From assembly GCF_036898095.1 (NCBI RefSeq), contig NC_090746.1:57114728-57178727 (forward strand): a DNA stretch of 64,000 nt, in the 5' to 3' direction. A model generated the notes under the pieces. That model saw only the letters and a program-made list of their open reading frames with translations, ran no database searches and had not been told where the DNA came from. This document shows positions 1 to 12,536 of the stretch, piece after piece. Made by a program: the position numbers and the translations under genes. How positions within the stretch are numbered: position 1 is the stretch's first letter; every line of letters begins with the position of its first letter. This DNA is from Palaemon carinicauda (Eukaryota > Arthropoda > Malacostraca > Decapoda > Palaemonidae).

Positions 1-194
1 TCATCCGATATAATTATATGTCCCGTAGGTGGTTAGTGTCTTAATTGCATCTTATGTGGTGCACCGTAAACATTGTTTAAGGGTCCTGCTTCTGAGTAGC
101 CTTCTACTTAACCTCTATTACAGCTTCCTTTCTTCCATTTTGCAGAATGGCCTTACAGGCCCCAGCGCTGAGAAAATGCAATCCTATAAGAATA

Positions 195-395
195 TACTAT
201 AGTCCATTTCTTTTATCGAGGCAGATTTGCACCGACTCGCAGCGGTGCCCTTTTAGCTCGGAAAAGTTTCCTGATCGCTGATTGGTTAGAATTATCTCGT
301 CAAACCAATCAGCGATCAGGAAACTTTTCCGAGCTAAAAGGGCACCGCTGCGAGTCGGTGCAAATCTGCATCGCTAAAAGAAATTGACTATAGTG
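195..395. mobile_element. Palindromic Tc1/mariner-like MITE, about 201 bp
   Basis: Two arms of about 93 bp are near-perfect reverse complements around a spacer of about 15 bp at 288-303. The outer ends read ACTATAGTCC on the left and ACTATAGTCA on the right arm (reverse complement). A TA dinucleotide flanks both sides (193-194 and 396-397), as expected for Tc1/mariner-type insertion. There is no coding capacity. The arms differ at only a few positions, so the copy looks young or the hairpin has been gene-converted. Confidence 0.8.
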
Positions 396-539
396 TACCA
401 GAGCCGTCAAAGTTGACGTTTAAATATTTAGATAGATATGCACACACAAGCACTCTTTCCTGTCATGTCCATTGGGAGAGGGAGTAGTCATACCCTGGTG
501 AAAGGGGGGTTGTAGTTAGGAAAGGGGGAAGAGGTGGGA

Positions 540-960
540 AGGATTAAATCTGTGTACCCTCGAGCAAGAGAATTCTAACCTAAGACAGTGGAAGACTATG
601 GTACAGAGTCTATGGCACTACCCAAGACTAGAGAACAATGGTTTGATTTTGGAGTGTCCTTTTCCTAGAAGAGCTGCTTACTATAGCTCAAGAGTCTTTT
701 CTACCCTTACCATGATGAAAGTGGCCACCCCTTGAGCGAAGAAGAATTGGTTTGTAATCTCGGTTGCAAGGTGTGTGAGGACAGAAGAGAATATGAAAAG
801 AATAGGCCAGACTATTCGGTGTATGTATAACCAAAGAAAAAAATGAACCGTAACCAGAGAGGGGATCCAATGTAGTACTGTCTGGCCAGTCAAAGTACCC
901 AATAACTCCAGCGGTAGTATCTCAACGGGAGTCTGGTGCCCTGGCCAACTTACTACCTAC
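540..960 (-). mobile_element. R1 repeat, copy 1, lacking the tail
   Basis: This belongs to an interspersed repeat present at least four times in the window (also 19980-20525, 33018-33490 and 59334-59990). Shared landmarks are a GTGTACCCTCGAGCAAGAGA-like block, GACAGTGGAAGAC, GAACAATGGTTTGATTTTGG and an outer end near CTGGTGCCCTGGCCAAC. This copy lacks the LINE-like tail and the (TTA)n tract. Short ORFs within it are chance products. Confidence 0.7.
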
Positions 961-2219
961 AATAGCAATAGGATGGCCACGATAAGTTCCATTAATGACA
1001 GGATATCCATTTGTCTATTTTGCCTTAGAAAACTCGTCTGTTGTTTAAAGGGAGTAACAGTTCTTATTCTTTGGAAAAGAAAATCCATAAACATTTTGAT
1101 AAATAAATGGCCCCAAGAAGAACAGATGGGAAGAGATTACAGTTCCCAATCGATGAGTGAACATTTTGAAGATTTGTTGAATGAAGATCAAAGGAGGCAG
1201 ATCTGAATGATGCCAGAGTTGAAATGGTTGGTGTAGGTTTTCGAATGCTCGTAAATGTCTCTGGAGGACGTTAGGGGAGTGACTGAAATGATAAATAATA
1301 AAAATACACAGCGGTTGATGGAATGACAAACACGTTACTACAGTTACTGAGTGATAGTGTCTGGCCGTGGCTGGCTAAGCTGATTGTTCCATTGTTTGAA
1401 AGGTGATGGACACGGCGGTAAGAGTTATAGGGAAGATGTAATGTGAGATTTTGATAGAAGAAGGAAAACATGACAGGAATAATGATAAAAAAAGAAGAAT
1501 GTGGGTCAATTGTTTGTCGTGAAACAGATACAAGAGAAGAGTGAAAGTAAAGGTATAAAACGGTGTGTAATGCACATGTCTAAAAAATGTTAGCTCTGAC
1601 AATTAGAGAAATAGTCCAAAATACTCCTTAACCCGGACAAAAATGATATAAAGCTGAAAATTGATATAGAGGTCAAAGATAGGGTCAGGAACATCAGGAT
1701 AAAAAATGCCCCATTGATTGGAACCTGGGAACTTTTTTTTTTTTTGGGGGGGGGGGGGGCGGGCAAAATCTTGAGATGCCCAAATCATTTAAGCTTATAC
1801 ATCATTGGATAAGAAATTTTTTCTAGAACTGCTCAGATATGAACGTTTCCTTAAAATTGACCTGATAAAGGAGAATTGATACGTTATGACAAGAGCTTAT
1901 AATTACTAATTTCTGTGGTATAGATTATTCATTTATCAAAATATTTTCAGTTAGAATAGATCATCTTCTATGGATGCTAGGATATCTATTCCATCTTCTT
2001 CCTTTTCAATGGTACCAAATTCTTCAACTGCCTAAAAAAGAAACAAAGTTTCATTGATACACTTCTAAACTTCAGCATTAAAAAAGCAATGCTAATATTT
2101 CAACCCAGGGAATATCGAAAATGTTTTCAAGTATTTTTTCTCATTTAAATGACATTTCCTTCAACAAAGAAAGAAAGTCAAGAATATTTGACTAACAGAA
2201 TCTTAAAGAACGGAAAGGG
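961..2219. other. No gene recognised
   Basis: AT-rich sequence with no recognisable domain in any frame. A T-run followed by a G-run (about 1734-1759) is the only simple repeat. The short minus-strand ORFs here have low-complexity, composition-driven translations. Confidence 0.5.
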
Positions 2220-3155
2220 TACTGGTACTATTAATGACCTTGGTATTGATGCTTGTACGATGCATTGACCTATGGTGAGTTGTTTAAGATTGGAAGGTAC
2301 AAGACTGCCAAGAAATATTTTCAAACTCTCGGGCATCCATTTTGTTTCATAATCTATATCACTCAGCTCTTCAGTGGAAGGATATTTTGATTTATCAGCA
2401 GTGATCTCTCTGACATCACTCTTGATTATTTTAACAACAGTAGTTATGATGTTATATGGTGTTTGTTCTTTCGTATTCTTAAAGCTTTCTAATATAAAAG
2501 AGGTCGTGTGCCTGAAGCAAACGAGGTTTGGCTGAACAGGGACTTACTGAAAAGTAGATGTGTTTTCCGTAATGCTCAGCTAGTTTCTGTTTTAAAAATT
2601 TCATAGAGTAACACTCACTGCCTTCGCTGAGCGCCATCTTGCTGTGAACATCTGATAATATATATAGTTCGCTATCATCCTCTTCTTCCAGCAACTGATG
2701 AATTCTCAGAAAATTTTCCATCATTGTTGAATCTAATGGACGACCTCGCTTGTTTTCACTCTTGATCTGGAGTCTCAATCGATTCATATATGAAATATGA
2801 TAAATTGCCTCCTCAGCAACCAGACCATTGCAAGACATCAAGCGAGAATGTACTTCATCTCCCCATTCAATTGGTGGAAGAGTTTCTACTCTAGCAACTG
2901 TTGAGTACTTATGTTCTGCTGTTTTCATACAAAGAAAACAGTATGTCTTCCAATCAAATGTGCTTTCGGTGGATGATCACATTTTTTTTTTCTTGGCACA
3001 ACACTAGCTGTTTTTGTGATTATTCGAAGATCAATCAATTTTCTTCGACATGTATGATACACCAGATTTTTTCCAGCTTCCAGTTGCCATGGTGTGTCTT
3101 TAAGGAACCTAGAGTGAACAAAACGTAAGATGCATAAGAGGCAATCAGCTGCCAA
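2220..3155 (-). pseudogene. Decayed ORF of an uncharacterised multicopy invertebrate family
   Basis: Three minus-strand pieces read in order as one protein across frame changes. Piece 1 (3155-2925) contains KNLVYHTCRRKLID and KKKCDHPPK. Piece 2 (2928-2479, 149 codons) contains EVHSRLMSCNGLVAEEAIYH, SENKRGRPLDSTMMENF and EGSECYSMKFLKQKLAEHYG. Piece 3 (about 2475-2220) contains VVKIIKSDVREITADKSKYP and LTIGQCIVQASIPR. From memory, proteins of this layout are very numerous and unnamed in arthropod, cnidarian and mollusc genomes, and the copy number suggests a mobile or amplified origin. The pattern of conserved Cys/His in piece 1 is compatible with metal binding, but no function is known to me. 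The frameshifts indicate a pseudogene, although unrecognised introns could explain one break. It lies upstream of and opposite to XPO4. Confidence 0.5.
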
Positions 3156-5402
3156 ACGAAAAATTTCACAAGCTAAAATGTATGAAATAGTATATAGAAT
3201 TAATACATGAATAAATAAACAATATTGCTTTACATGATGTTTGTCCGGGTGATTTGCTAATTCCCCTCTACTAACTGTCTTGCTAGCTAGGACATTGCCA
3301 CTGTCACTGGCCTTTCATGAACGGCCTTTCTAAGCTTTAAATAGAGCCTAAGACAAGGGCATAAATGACATTCCATTACTCTTCAGTGTCCGTGGATGGG
3401 CTTATACACAAAATTAGAGAAAGGGGATATGTGATTGGTGTAAAGTTTATGGCATGACAAGACGAATTATTAATGGATTTTGAAAAGGTTGATATTTTGA
3501 CACAGTAATGAATGAAGCAAGGTCTATAGAAAACGTATCCTATAGACCTTGGAATGAAGATGCAGAAGGGAACTGCACAAACTACGAAAACAGTAGTCAG
3601 AAAAGGAGAAAGTTGAAAGTAAATAAGAGGAATTATAAAGGATAAATTAGAATCAAATAGACGTGACAATGAATGTTTATATGAATAAATAAAGGAACTG
3701 GTTGATAAGGTTAGGTATTTTTCGAATACTGTAAACATAACAGAGGTCACTAAAATGTCGAAAGAATTCAACATGGAAGTGAAAGAAGAAAGTTTTGAGC
3801 AATAGTAGTGAAACTAAGGTAGATGGATCAGATTATTTTGAAATGGTTTGTTTATGTGGAAAGAATGAACGAAAATAGTATATTATTCAAAAGTGCTTAG
3901 ATACTTCAATATTTAACCTTGAACATTTTCTTGTTAATTGATTAGTTTTACGGGTTTCCAATCTCTTGTCAGATATCTATCACAGTGCTTAAATCGATTA
4001 TACTTCACTGTTTTTTTTTAATACTCGTAAAAACACAAAATTGCGCGTCACTTATCAATTCTGCTGCGGAGAAAACTTTGTAAGAGATGACGCGCAAATG
4101 AAAATGGTGCGTAACTGCTTATGTTTGTACAAACAACATTGCAAGAGACAATGTTCAATGGGGTCCTCTTACAATGCAACGGTAAAGGGAAATTCCAACT
4201 GTTTATTAATTTACTTTTCAAACACATTATTATAGTGGATTGACAGACTCGAGTACAAGCAAATTACTTTAAATGAACAACTTTTTGAGTGAGAAATGTG
4301 TAAAATAAAGTTGCTGATATTAACTTGACCACGCATAGTTGTAAACATCAGAATAGAAAATTTAAAAAGATCAGTTCTTTTCTTTACTAAAAATTACATT
4401 TCAGGTCTGTAATTATGGAAGTGTTTCTTCCCCACTCATAGGAGTGATTTTAATTTATCGACAGGGGGAACAATTCAACCAGAAGGCCGGTTATTGAATG
4501 TGGCGTTTATCTGTTCAGCTTCTCTGAATGACTCCGTTCATTTCAAAAGCGCAGTAGCGCACTGTTATTAACGACGAGGCTGGAGTGCGCATGGTGGGGC
4601 TCTGCCTATCTGCTAAAGGAAGAACACACGGCTCATCGACTGACATGAACAATTATAGGCTGTGGACAGGCAATCTACAACGGAGGAATCTCTGTGGATA
4701 AGTCAATCCAACATGGTGCCTTCTTTTCTTGCCCTGTCCTACAAATCTTTGCTTACTAAGATATGCTGTGATGATTATGATCCAATACAGTAGCCCATTT
4801 CAGGTCATCGAGTAGTGACCTTGCTGTTTCATGGTAGCTGTGAAGGTAGCCTACAAACTACAGAATAGAGAAGGAACCAATGCCCGCGGGCACCTTCCAA
4901 GTGGGAGAAAGTTCCTTTTCTCGTCTCTCTTGACCCCCCAAAGTTAATGTTATTATACTCGAGTCGAGCTTGCCGTATCTTCACCGTTGCCATGCTCCTG
5001 GGTGGGAAGTCCAATAGAAATCTAAGCTGTGATATTCTAAGAAAGATTAATGAGAGGAAGCAAGGAAGTGTCTTGAATAGTTTCGGGAGATTCTGATTCA
5101 ACTGGCATTTGAGGCCCATACGGCCCTTTTTAAATGAATGACTTTTTTTCAAATGTAAATGATTTTTTTTCCTAATGTATGAAGGGTGCGGATGATGCTT
5201 ATGCATTGTTAAGTTTCTGAAGAGAGCTTTTGAATTTGAACGTAGAGCCTGTGTGTTTTCACAATTTTCGATACTGAAAGTTCTCTTAACAAAAGCTAAT
5301 TAATTTCTGCCATTTTAATGACGACGCTGAATGATCCAGCCATAACGGTGGGCTATATGCTCCGAATTCTACTAGTTTTGGGATAGTGAATCCTGAAGCA
5401 TC

Positions 5403-5406
<4 letters not shown>
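3156..5406. other. No gene recognised
   Basis: No ORF here shows a recognisable domain. Base composition is AT-rich to about 4500, then more balanced. The longer open frames, including a Lys/His-rich minus-strand one at 4829-5206, have no recognisable family features and are treated as chance. Confidence 0.4.
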
Positions 5407-5930
<524 letters not shown>

Positions 5931-7180
5931 AAAAGGGTAAGAAACGTAAAAGTAGGAGGAAGAAATGTTGGAGTAGATCCATTGCAAATCCTATGCCTAA
6001 TGAATCTGCTGTCCTTATCTCCCCCAATGTGTATTGCTTCCTGCCCGGGACATTTTATAAAACCCTGCACTCGTTTTGCGATGTCAAAAACATGACTGTC
6101 TATATTCAATACAAGAGAGTTTTTCTATTATCTAAACCGGTTTTATCCTATTGTCCAATGATTTCAAATCGGCCAACAAAAGACATTCCATAATATATAA
6201 CATGGTCTGGTAATGCATGGAATCTGTGACCGGTTGAAAGATCTTGGACCGGAAATTTTCAAGGAAAAACGCGTGGAGTGGTGGTTATAATCCAGTACAA
6301 GTGGAGAAGAAATATAGTAATCATTATGCGTCATCCTATGTGAATGAAACTCGCGCTTTCCTTTCTGATCTGGTCTGTTATGAAGACAGGTGAATGATAT
6401 CACCAAAATTTACATAACCAGTTGAATGCAAACAATTAAATCTACAGCAATTCAACATATGGTCTTAAATCCAATTTATATATAAAAAAATAGCGTTGAC
6501 TTTTTTGTACTGATATATGGTATTGTTCAAGCAAACACACTAGGCGCATATTTGATGGACCCGGACCAAGTGAGAAATATTTATTTGAAATTTCTGAATA
6601 CTGAGTGAGTGAGTGGCATGACCACGACTACTAGGGTATAGCAAAAACAACTATATACAGTGGTTTGCAAGTTTGTACACGCACCGGGGAGTGACCTTGT
6701 AGGTGTAGGCTACGTCTAGACCATTTCCCTCAAAATTATATGGAATGATTAGAACACAATGGCGAATTTCCATTAATAAACTTGCTTCTAAAACTATTTC
6801 AACATCTGCGTGAGAAAGGAAACCCTCATTCATTCTAGTGTCACCCATTTGTAATTTGGTATGAGTGCAGGCTACATGTGCTCTGAAATTAAAATAATCA
6901 AATCATTGACCGGCTTGCTTACACATGTGTCTTGTGCAAAATATAAATGCACAAATGGTACAAGGGGAAGTGACACTTAGGCCTATTTTCCGATGAATGA
7001 CGCATTTGGTGATTGTGCTTATATGCATACAAATTTTCTAAGAAATTACAGTAACCCTCCATAAATCGAAAGTATGTCAATAAAACAGGAAAGAAATAAT
7101 GACTGTTAATTCATCTACGATACATTATAATCATAAAACTCAAACGTGTTCGTGCGTACGTGTGTTTGTGTTCAGTGTGG
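5931..7180. other. XPO4 upstream region, no gene recognised
   Basis: Nothing coding is recognisable here. It contains the putative XPO4 promoter at its 3' side, where CG dinucleotides become more frequent than in the surrounding AT-rich DNA. No TATA box or initiator can be assigned with confidence by eye. Confidence 0.35.
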
Positions 7181-7245
7181 ATGGATGTGATGCTTTTGGT
7201 CGGCAGCAGATGGCAGTAAGAGTGCGCCGCCCCACGCAACCTTAA
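7181..7245 (+). promoter_or_regulatory. Two short upstream ORFs before the XPO4 start codon
   Basis: An ATG at 7181 opens a 12-codon frame ending with TAA at 7217-7219. A second ATG at 7210 opens an 11-codon frame ending with TAA at 7243-7245, two bases before the XPO4 ATG at 7248. If both lie in the mature 5' UTR they could limit or tune XPO4 translation by reinitiation. Transcript ends are unknown, so the role is inferred. Confidence 0.3.
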
Positions 7246-7247
7246 AC

Positions 7248-7283
7248 ATGGAGCAACTGGAAAAGGCGGCGCAAATATTAATG
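7248..7283 (+). CDS. XPO4: XPO4 exon 1
   Basis: Twelve codons starting at an ATG in good context (AAACATGG) and reading MEQLEKAAQILM. They are followed directly by donor GTTAGT at 7284, leaving phase 0. The peptide aligns with the conserved IAQLENAAKVLM-type start of exportin-4. This ATG was chosen because upstream in-frame sequence has no ATG and the out-of-frame ATGs terminate before it. Confidence 0.88.
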
Positions 7284-10200
7284 GTTAGTGAACTCAAATT
7301 GCGTTGAAGTGTACTTCAATCGAAAGATTAAGTTTTGAAGGTTATGTGGAAACCCCCATAAGGGTCAAAATCCGTTTCAGGAAAGGTCACGAGTCGAGTG
7401 AAACGGAGAGGTTGCTGGTGAGGTTGTGTCTGGTAGACAGGATGTAAACAAACGGGTAGGGGTTATGTCTTTGTGTGGTGCATCTGGTTGGTGGTACCTG
7501 TTGCCCACGCCCACCACACCCATGCCATGGGCTCGTCTGTGTCTATTATGCCCATTTCTCGCAGTTTTTGCATATAAGGAATCTACCATAAGGCCAGCCA
7601 CGACCTAGGCCTAGGCTATGGTGCCCCGACATCCCCCCTTCCAATGACTTGTCATTTCCCGGAAAAACATCCGTCGGAAATACGTGACAGAGCACGTTGT
7701 CCTGATGACTAAGGTTCAGGAGTTGTAATTAACATTTGATTCATAAATTGCTCTTCATCCTACTAGGGCTAGACTAAGTAAGCCTAGAGTACACTAGGCC
7801 TAGATTTTAGCTGTAGGCTGCACTTGACATAATTCTATGGGATTATTATTAGTATTATATTACTGTCTTATATAATTTCGAAAATTTTAGTTGTAACCTG
7901 TTATTTAAATTTTTAGAATTTATTTTTTTTGGGGGGGGGGGGGCCCGACCTAAAATTCAGTCGTTCCAGATTATTATCGTTATAGTAGTCTACTTGGTTA
8001 TGTGTTCCCAAAGCTCCAGTTTTGAGTGGATTACTGTGGGAGACTTAAGCCCTGTCCACGCTGTCGAGCATGCTCGACGGGCAAACAGTGATACCAGACC
8101 ACAATAGGTATTGAGAATGATGGTTGATGACGTCAGAAGCGCGAAAACTAAAGGCAACTGTACGATGCCAGATCCCTATCTGTGGTTTTCCTGCTTCTGA
8201 CATCATTAACCCTCATTCTTACTAACTATTGTGGTCTGGTATCACTGTTAGCCCGTCGGGTATGCTCGGTCGTGTGGATAGGGACTTAGAAATAACTGTA
8301 TTACATCCGTCAGAAATTTTGTACTGTTATTAAATTGCATTGTAATAAATTGTGAATACAGATACCATAGTTAGTGTTTAATTTGTAATACTGTAAATAC
8401 CTTTAATATGAAAATGCATTGGATGCTTATGAAGACGTTAGTTAAGAGGCCTGTGTATAGCTTAAAAAATACAGGGTAAAATTATTGAATGGTGCTATAA
8501 ATGGTTTGTAAAAATATGACTGGTTTTCAATGTATTTTGTGGTGGTTCAAACATTTTGTATAATGATTCTTGGCAGAAATACATATCTTTTGAGTTGTGG
8601 TGCTCGACTAACAACTTAGAAGCCATGGTTTTGTGCTCGGGTCGTCTTCAATTACGTTCGAAACAACTTAAAATGTCATGTACAGTAATTGTCTTCTACA
8701 GTATTTGTATTGGTAGTTAAATTAACTTTTTTAAACTTTGTTTGTGCCAATTATTGTCATGAAAAAACAATCATTGTAATAAAAGACAGTTGCCGTAATC
8801 AAAACCGTGAAACAGTAAAGAAACAGTCAAAATACTTGAGCTTTTGATTATCAGACTTCTGGATGCCTAGAAAACGGGGTTTTCATCCCATTTTCTTTGG
8901 AGTCGTTCAGAGCAGTGTTCATCGTATTACAAATACTGTACCTCCTTTCTCATTTGAACCAATGAGTTATTAGTTTTTGCCTTGCCATATGCTCACTTCG
9001 TTCGAAATTAAATAATTTACTTTTCCTATGGTCTGGCAAGCTGACTATGTTTCGCCATGCACATTATCCCTGTAGGCCAGTTATTTGATGTAAATTATCA
9101 ATTAAACACAGTTAATAAAGGGGTGAGTTGTAGCTTCGCACTCAAGCATCTGTTTGAGCATGGACTTGTCATCTATTTCCAATGATCACACTAACTATAT
9201 GAAACATAGGTTTCTACCCAAACCTTTTATTAATAACATGCTCAATGAAATAAGAGCTATGATTATATTGCATATTCCAATATTGAAAATCAATAACAGA
9301 GTTTTAGAATATAGAACGTTAGACCCTTGATTCTGTTCGAACAAGTAACTTATGGCAGAAGCACCATCTATCAAATGTTTTTCTAAACTACTGGGTGGAA
9401 TGAGCCTCCTATGATATGCGCTATGACAGGAGCAGCAAAATGGGTTTTTTTTATTAAAATCTGAAGCTTCGTTAATAGAGGTTTTGCCAGTAGTATATGT
9501 TATTTAGGATAGTGTTTGTCCCTGCGCAAATACAAACCCTTCGCTATTTATAGGGGTATTACTTTACGGCAAGGCTGAAAGACTAGCCAAGACAGTTTTA
9601 TTGAGGGATAAGTACCCCCTTCCACCAGTTAAGGGGGGGGGGGTTGGGGGGAGACCGGCTATCCCGCTCACGCCTGTCGGCTGAGTAACCACTTTTGCTT
9701 TTGGCTTGGTAGAATCTATACGTGCCATCTCTCTCCCGTAGTTTGACTTGCCTTGACTATTAATGTGCTTTTTCTTTCGTTACGGGTGTGTGTTTGTTTG
9801 CAGTCCTGGTATGCGGCCTGGTCCCGAGGGCCGCACCTGCGGTACCTTCATGTCGTCCATTCAAACTAACCCTCCTGTGCCCGGCTTGCTGGGGCTATCG
9901 GTGTTCACGGTATGACACCTGTATAGAGTGTCAGGAGTGGCCTCTTTCCCAGTGGGAGAGGTTCAGGTGTAAGAAGAAGTCTAATTACTATTCTTCGCCT
10001 TCAGGGTCTTCCTCGAAATCGAAGAAGTCGCGGGCTTCTGCTTCATCTATCCCCCAATCTTTTTCCAAAGCTGCTACTCAGCTGGGCCCTTTCGGGGTAT
10101 GGTTGAGTAGCAGCGCAGGGCTTGTGATTTCTGGTCAGTCTTGTGGGATAGGTGAAGGTGTTGACTTCCCTAGTGAGTCAGCTCCTTCCTTTCCCCCAGG

Positions 10201-12485
10201 GAGCGATTGCTCTTTCTTGGGTCTTGCATCTTTTTTGGCCATCGCTGGCCGTCGATGGTCCGCTCTCGAAGGAAGATCTCTTTAAGCTCCTTTAGTTTGG
10301 AGCGGAGAGAAGGCAGTCATCTCCTTGTTCCGCGGAGGTTGATCCTCCTTGTGTGGGTGCATGCTGATCCACCAGGGAGAGGTGGCAGAGCATTCTCCAA
10401 AGCAGGTTTCCCCTTCGCGGGAATGAGTCTCGTTCGCGAGAGAAGACCACCACGGGGCATCGGTGGTACTTGTTTGCTTATAGTTCCCCTCCAGGTGAGG
10501 AGGGAGAGTCTAGTCTTAAGCGATGTTCTCTTTTTGGAGAACCAACCTTCCCTTCGGGGGAGGTAGCTCTTGAGCTGAATCAGTCTCCCCTTCGGGTGGA
10601 GTCTGCTCTACGTTTCTCTCTGGAGGTTGTAGGGTGGAAGGGTTTGTGATCTCTCTCCATCCAGGACATTCTCCTCCTCTGGCTGTGAGAAGACGTCTTT
10701 TTGAACCTGCTGGTTCTCACGCTGACCCTTCGGGGTCTTATGACGATCACCCTTTGGGCTCTCGTCTTGTTGATCCTGTGGGTTCTCATGACCCTAGGAG
10801 TCCTTTGGCCCTCTGTCGTGCTGAACCTTCGGGTTCTCGCGACTTGGAACTTCCAAGTTCCAGTTATCCTTATCCTGAACCTTCGTCTGTTGTAGCGGTG
10901 GTTACACTGAGCCTTCAGGCTCTTGTGCCATCAGTCACGCTGAACCTCTGGGTTCTCGTGACAGGGAGATCTCGGTCTCTCGTTACGCTGTCCCTTCTAG
11001 GTCTCGTAACCCTGGTTACGCTGAACCCCTTGACTCTCGTGCCTCTTGTCACGCTGACCCATTGTGGTCTTGTGGCAGGGAAACTTCTGTTTCCCGTTGC
11101 GTTGACCCGCAACCTTGGTTATGTTGAGCCCTTGGGCTCTCTTGCCTTTTGTCACACTGAGCCTTCGAACTCTCGTGGCAAGGAAACTACGGTCTCCCGT
11201 TGCGCTGGCCCTTCGGGGCCTTGCAACACCGGTTTCGCTGAGCCTGCGGGCTCTCGTTCCGAACGCTATGCTGAACCTTCGGGTTCTCGTCGCAGGGAAG
11301 CTTCAGTTTCCTATTACGCCGACTCTTCGGGGTCTCGCAACACCGATTTCGCTGAGCCTGTGGGCTCTCGTTTCGAACGCTACGCTGAACCTTCGGGTTC
11401 TCGTGGCAGGGAAGCTTCGGTTTCCTATTATGCCGACTCTTCGGGGTCTCGCAACACCGGTTTCGCTGAGCCTGTGGGCTCTCGTTTCGAACGCTACGCT
11501 GAACCTTCGGGTTCTCGTTGCGGGGAGTTCTCTCCTCATCTCGTGAATCCTATGAGTGCACACAGTCGTGCTGAACCTGTTGGTTCTCGTGACCCTCGTC
11601 ATTTTGAGTTTCACTCACGACAGGGTCTTCGGATTCACGCGACTGGCGCTACTTTGAACCTCCGTTATCGCAGCCCTCTTCCTGTTAGTGTCCATCCTAC
11701 AGGATTTGGTGACGAGGTACTTCAGGGTCCTCTTCGCGTGGATTCCTACGGTTTGCGCCCTGGAGTTACGCTCCACGGTTGCTCCACCTCCTGGGTTTCC
11801 TCCACTTACTCCGGCTCAATCTCGTGCTGCGTCGTTCAATGCCTTTGGAGCGTCAGTGCTTGACATTGCAGTGTCTCGCGTTAGAGAGGGTTCTCGCTGT
11901 TTGCTATCCTCGCAAAACCGCCCTTGCCTGACTCCAGTGGTCGCTTTGTCCTCGGACAAAATCCCATCGCCATTTTTGGCTGTAGAAGGTCACCCTTCTC
12001 AGGGTAACCCTATCACCATGAGAAACGACCATCACTCTCCAATCCCGGGCTTCCACCACCTCAGAGACAGCAGTCGCCTACATGACAACGCCCAGACCCT
12101 ATCCTTAAGGGTAGGCCTGTGCTGATCTTGCCTGCTGGGAAGCCTCCTACAGGCAAGAGGGCTAAGAAACCTTCCGAGGTTCCTAAGCCCAAGGATCTGT
12201 GTATTCTTAAGGACCTCCCCCTCAGTTATTTGGGAGCCCGTGACCCCTCATGGCTTTGAGTATTATTCAGTGTAATGCATCAAGCCGTGATGGGGGTCAC
12301 TCCCCATTCCCAATCCTTAGGAGGTACTCCAAGGACTCCTTTGTTGCCACTCTCTCATTCCTGGGGCTACTCCTGCTGACCCTAGGAAGAGTTTGGAGGA
12401 TTCCGCCCCTGCGGTTCTCCCGTGTAGGGAGAAACCCTTCTCCCCTCGCAAGAGACCAGGAGATGGCACTGTTTCTGATTGCAAA

Positions 12486-12536
<51 letters not shown>

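Larger units (their letters stand above)
9528..12490 (+). mobile_element. DIRS-type retrotransposon fragment E (5' part)
   Basis: The left end reads AAATACAAACCCTTCGCTAT followed by a GGGGTATTACTTT block. The same block occurs at the start of element C (about 33536-33590), so both belong to one subfamily. It is followed by a Gag-like ORF with a Cys motif and a long tandem array. There is no RT, RNase H or recombinase. The copy stops at a (TA)n tract at 12488. It lies in XPO4 intron 1, sense to the gene. Assignment to DIRS rests on shared ends and layout with elements C and D. Confidence 0.65.

Noticed and set aside
220..362. GCACCGnnnCGAGTCGGTGC-like sequence resembling the terminal hairpin of a Cas9 guide scaffold
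   Set aside because: The resemblance is confined to a short GC-rich palindrome created by the two MITE arms. There is no cas gene, no repeat-spacer array and the genome is eukaryotic.
7377..7601. Minus-strand ORF next to XPO4 exon 1 as a divergent gene
   Set aside because: There is no recognisable domain, and its start and stop have no splice or family support. The GC-rich promoter-proximal composition explains the open frame.
9788..12125. Several overlapping long ORFs on both strands in the 10.5-12.1 kb region as separate genes
   Set aside because: They are alternative-frame readings of the same GAACCTTCGGGTTCTCGT-type array within DIRS fragment E.
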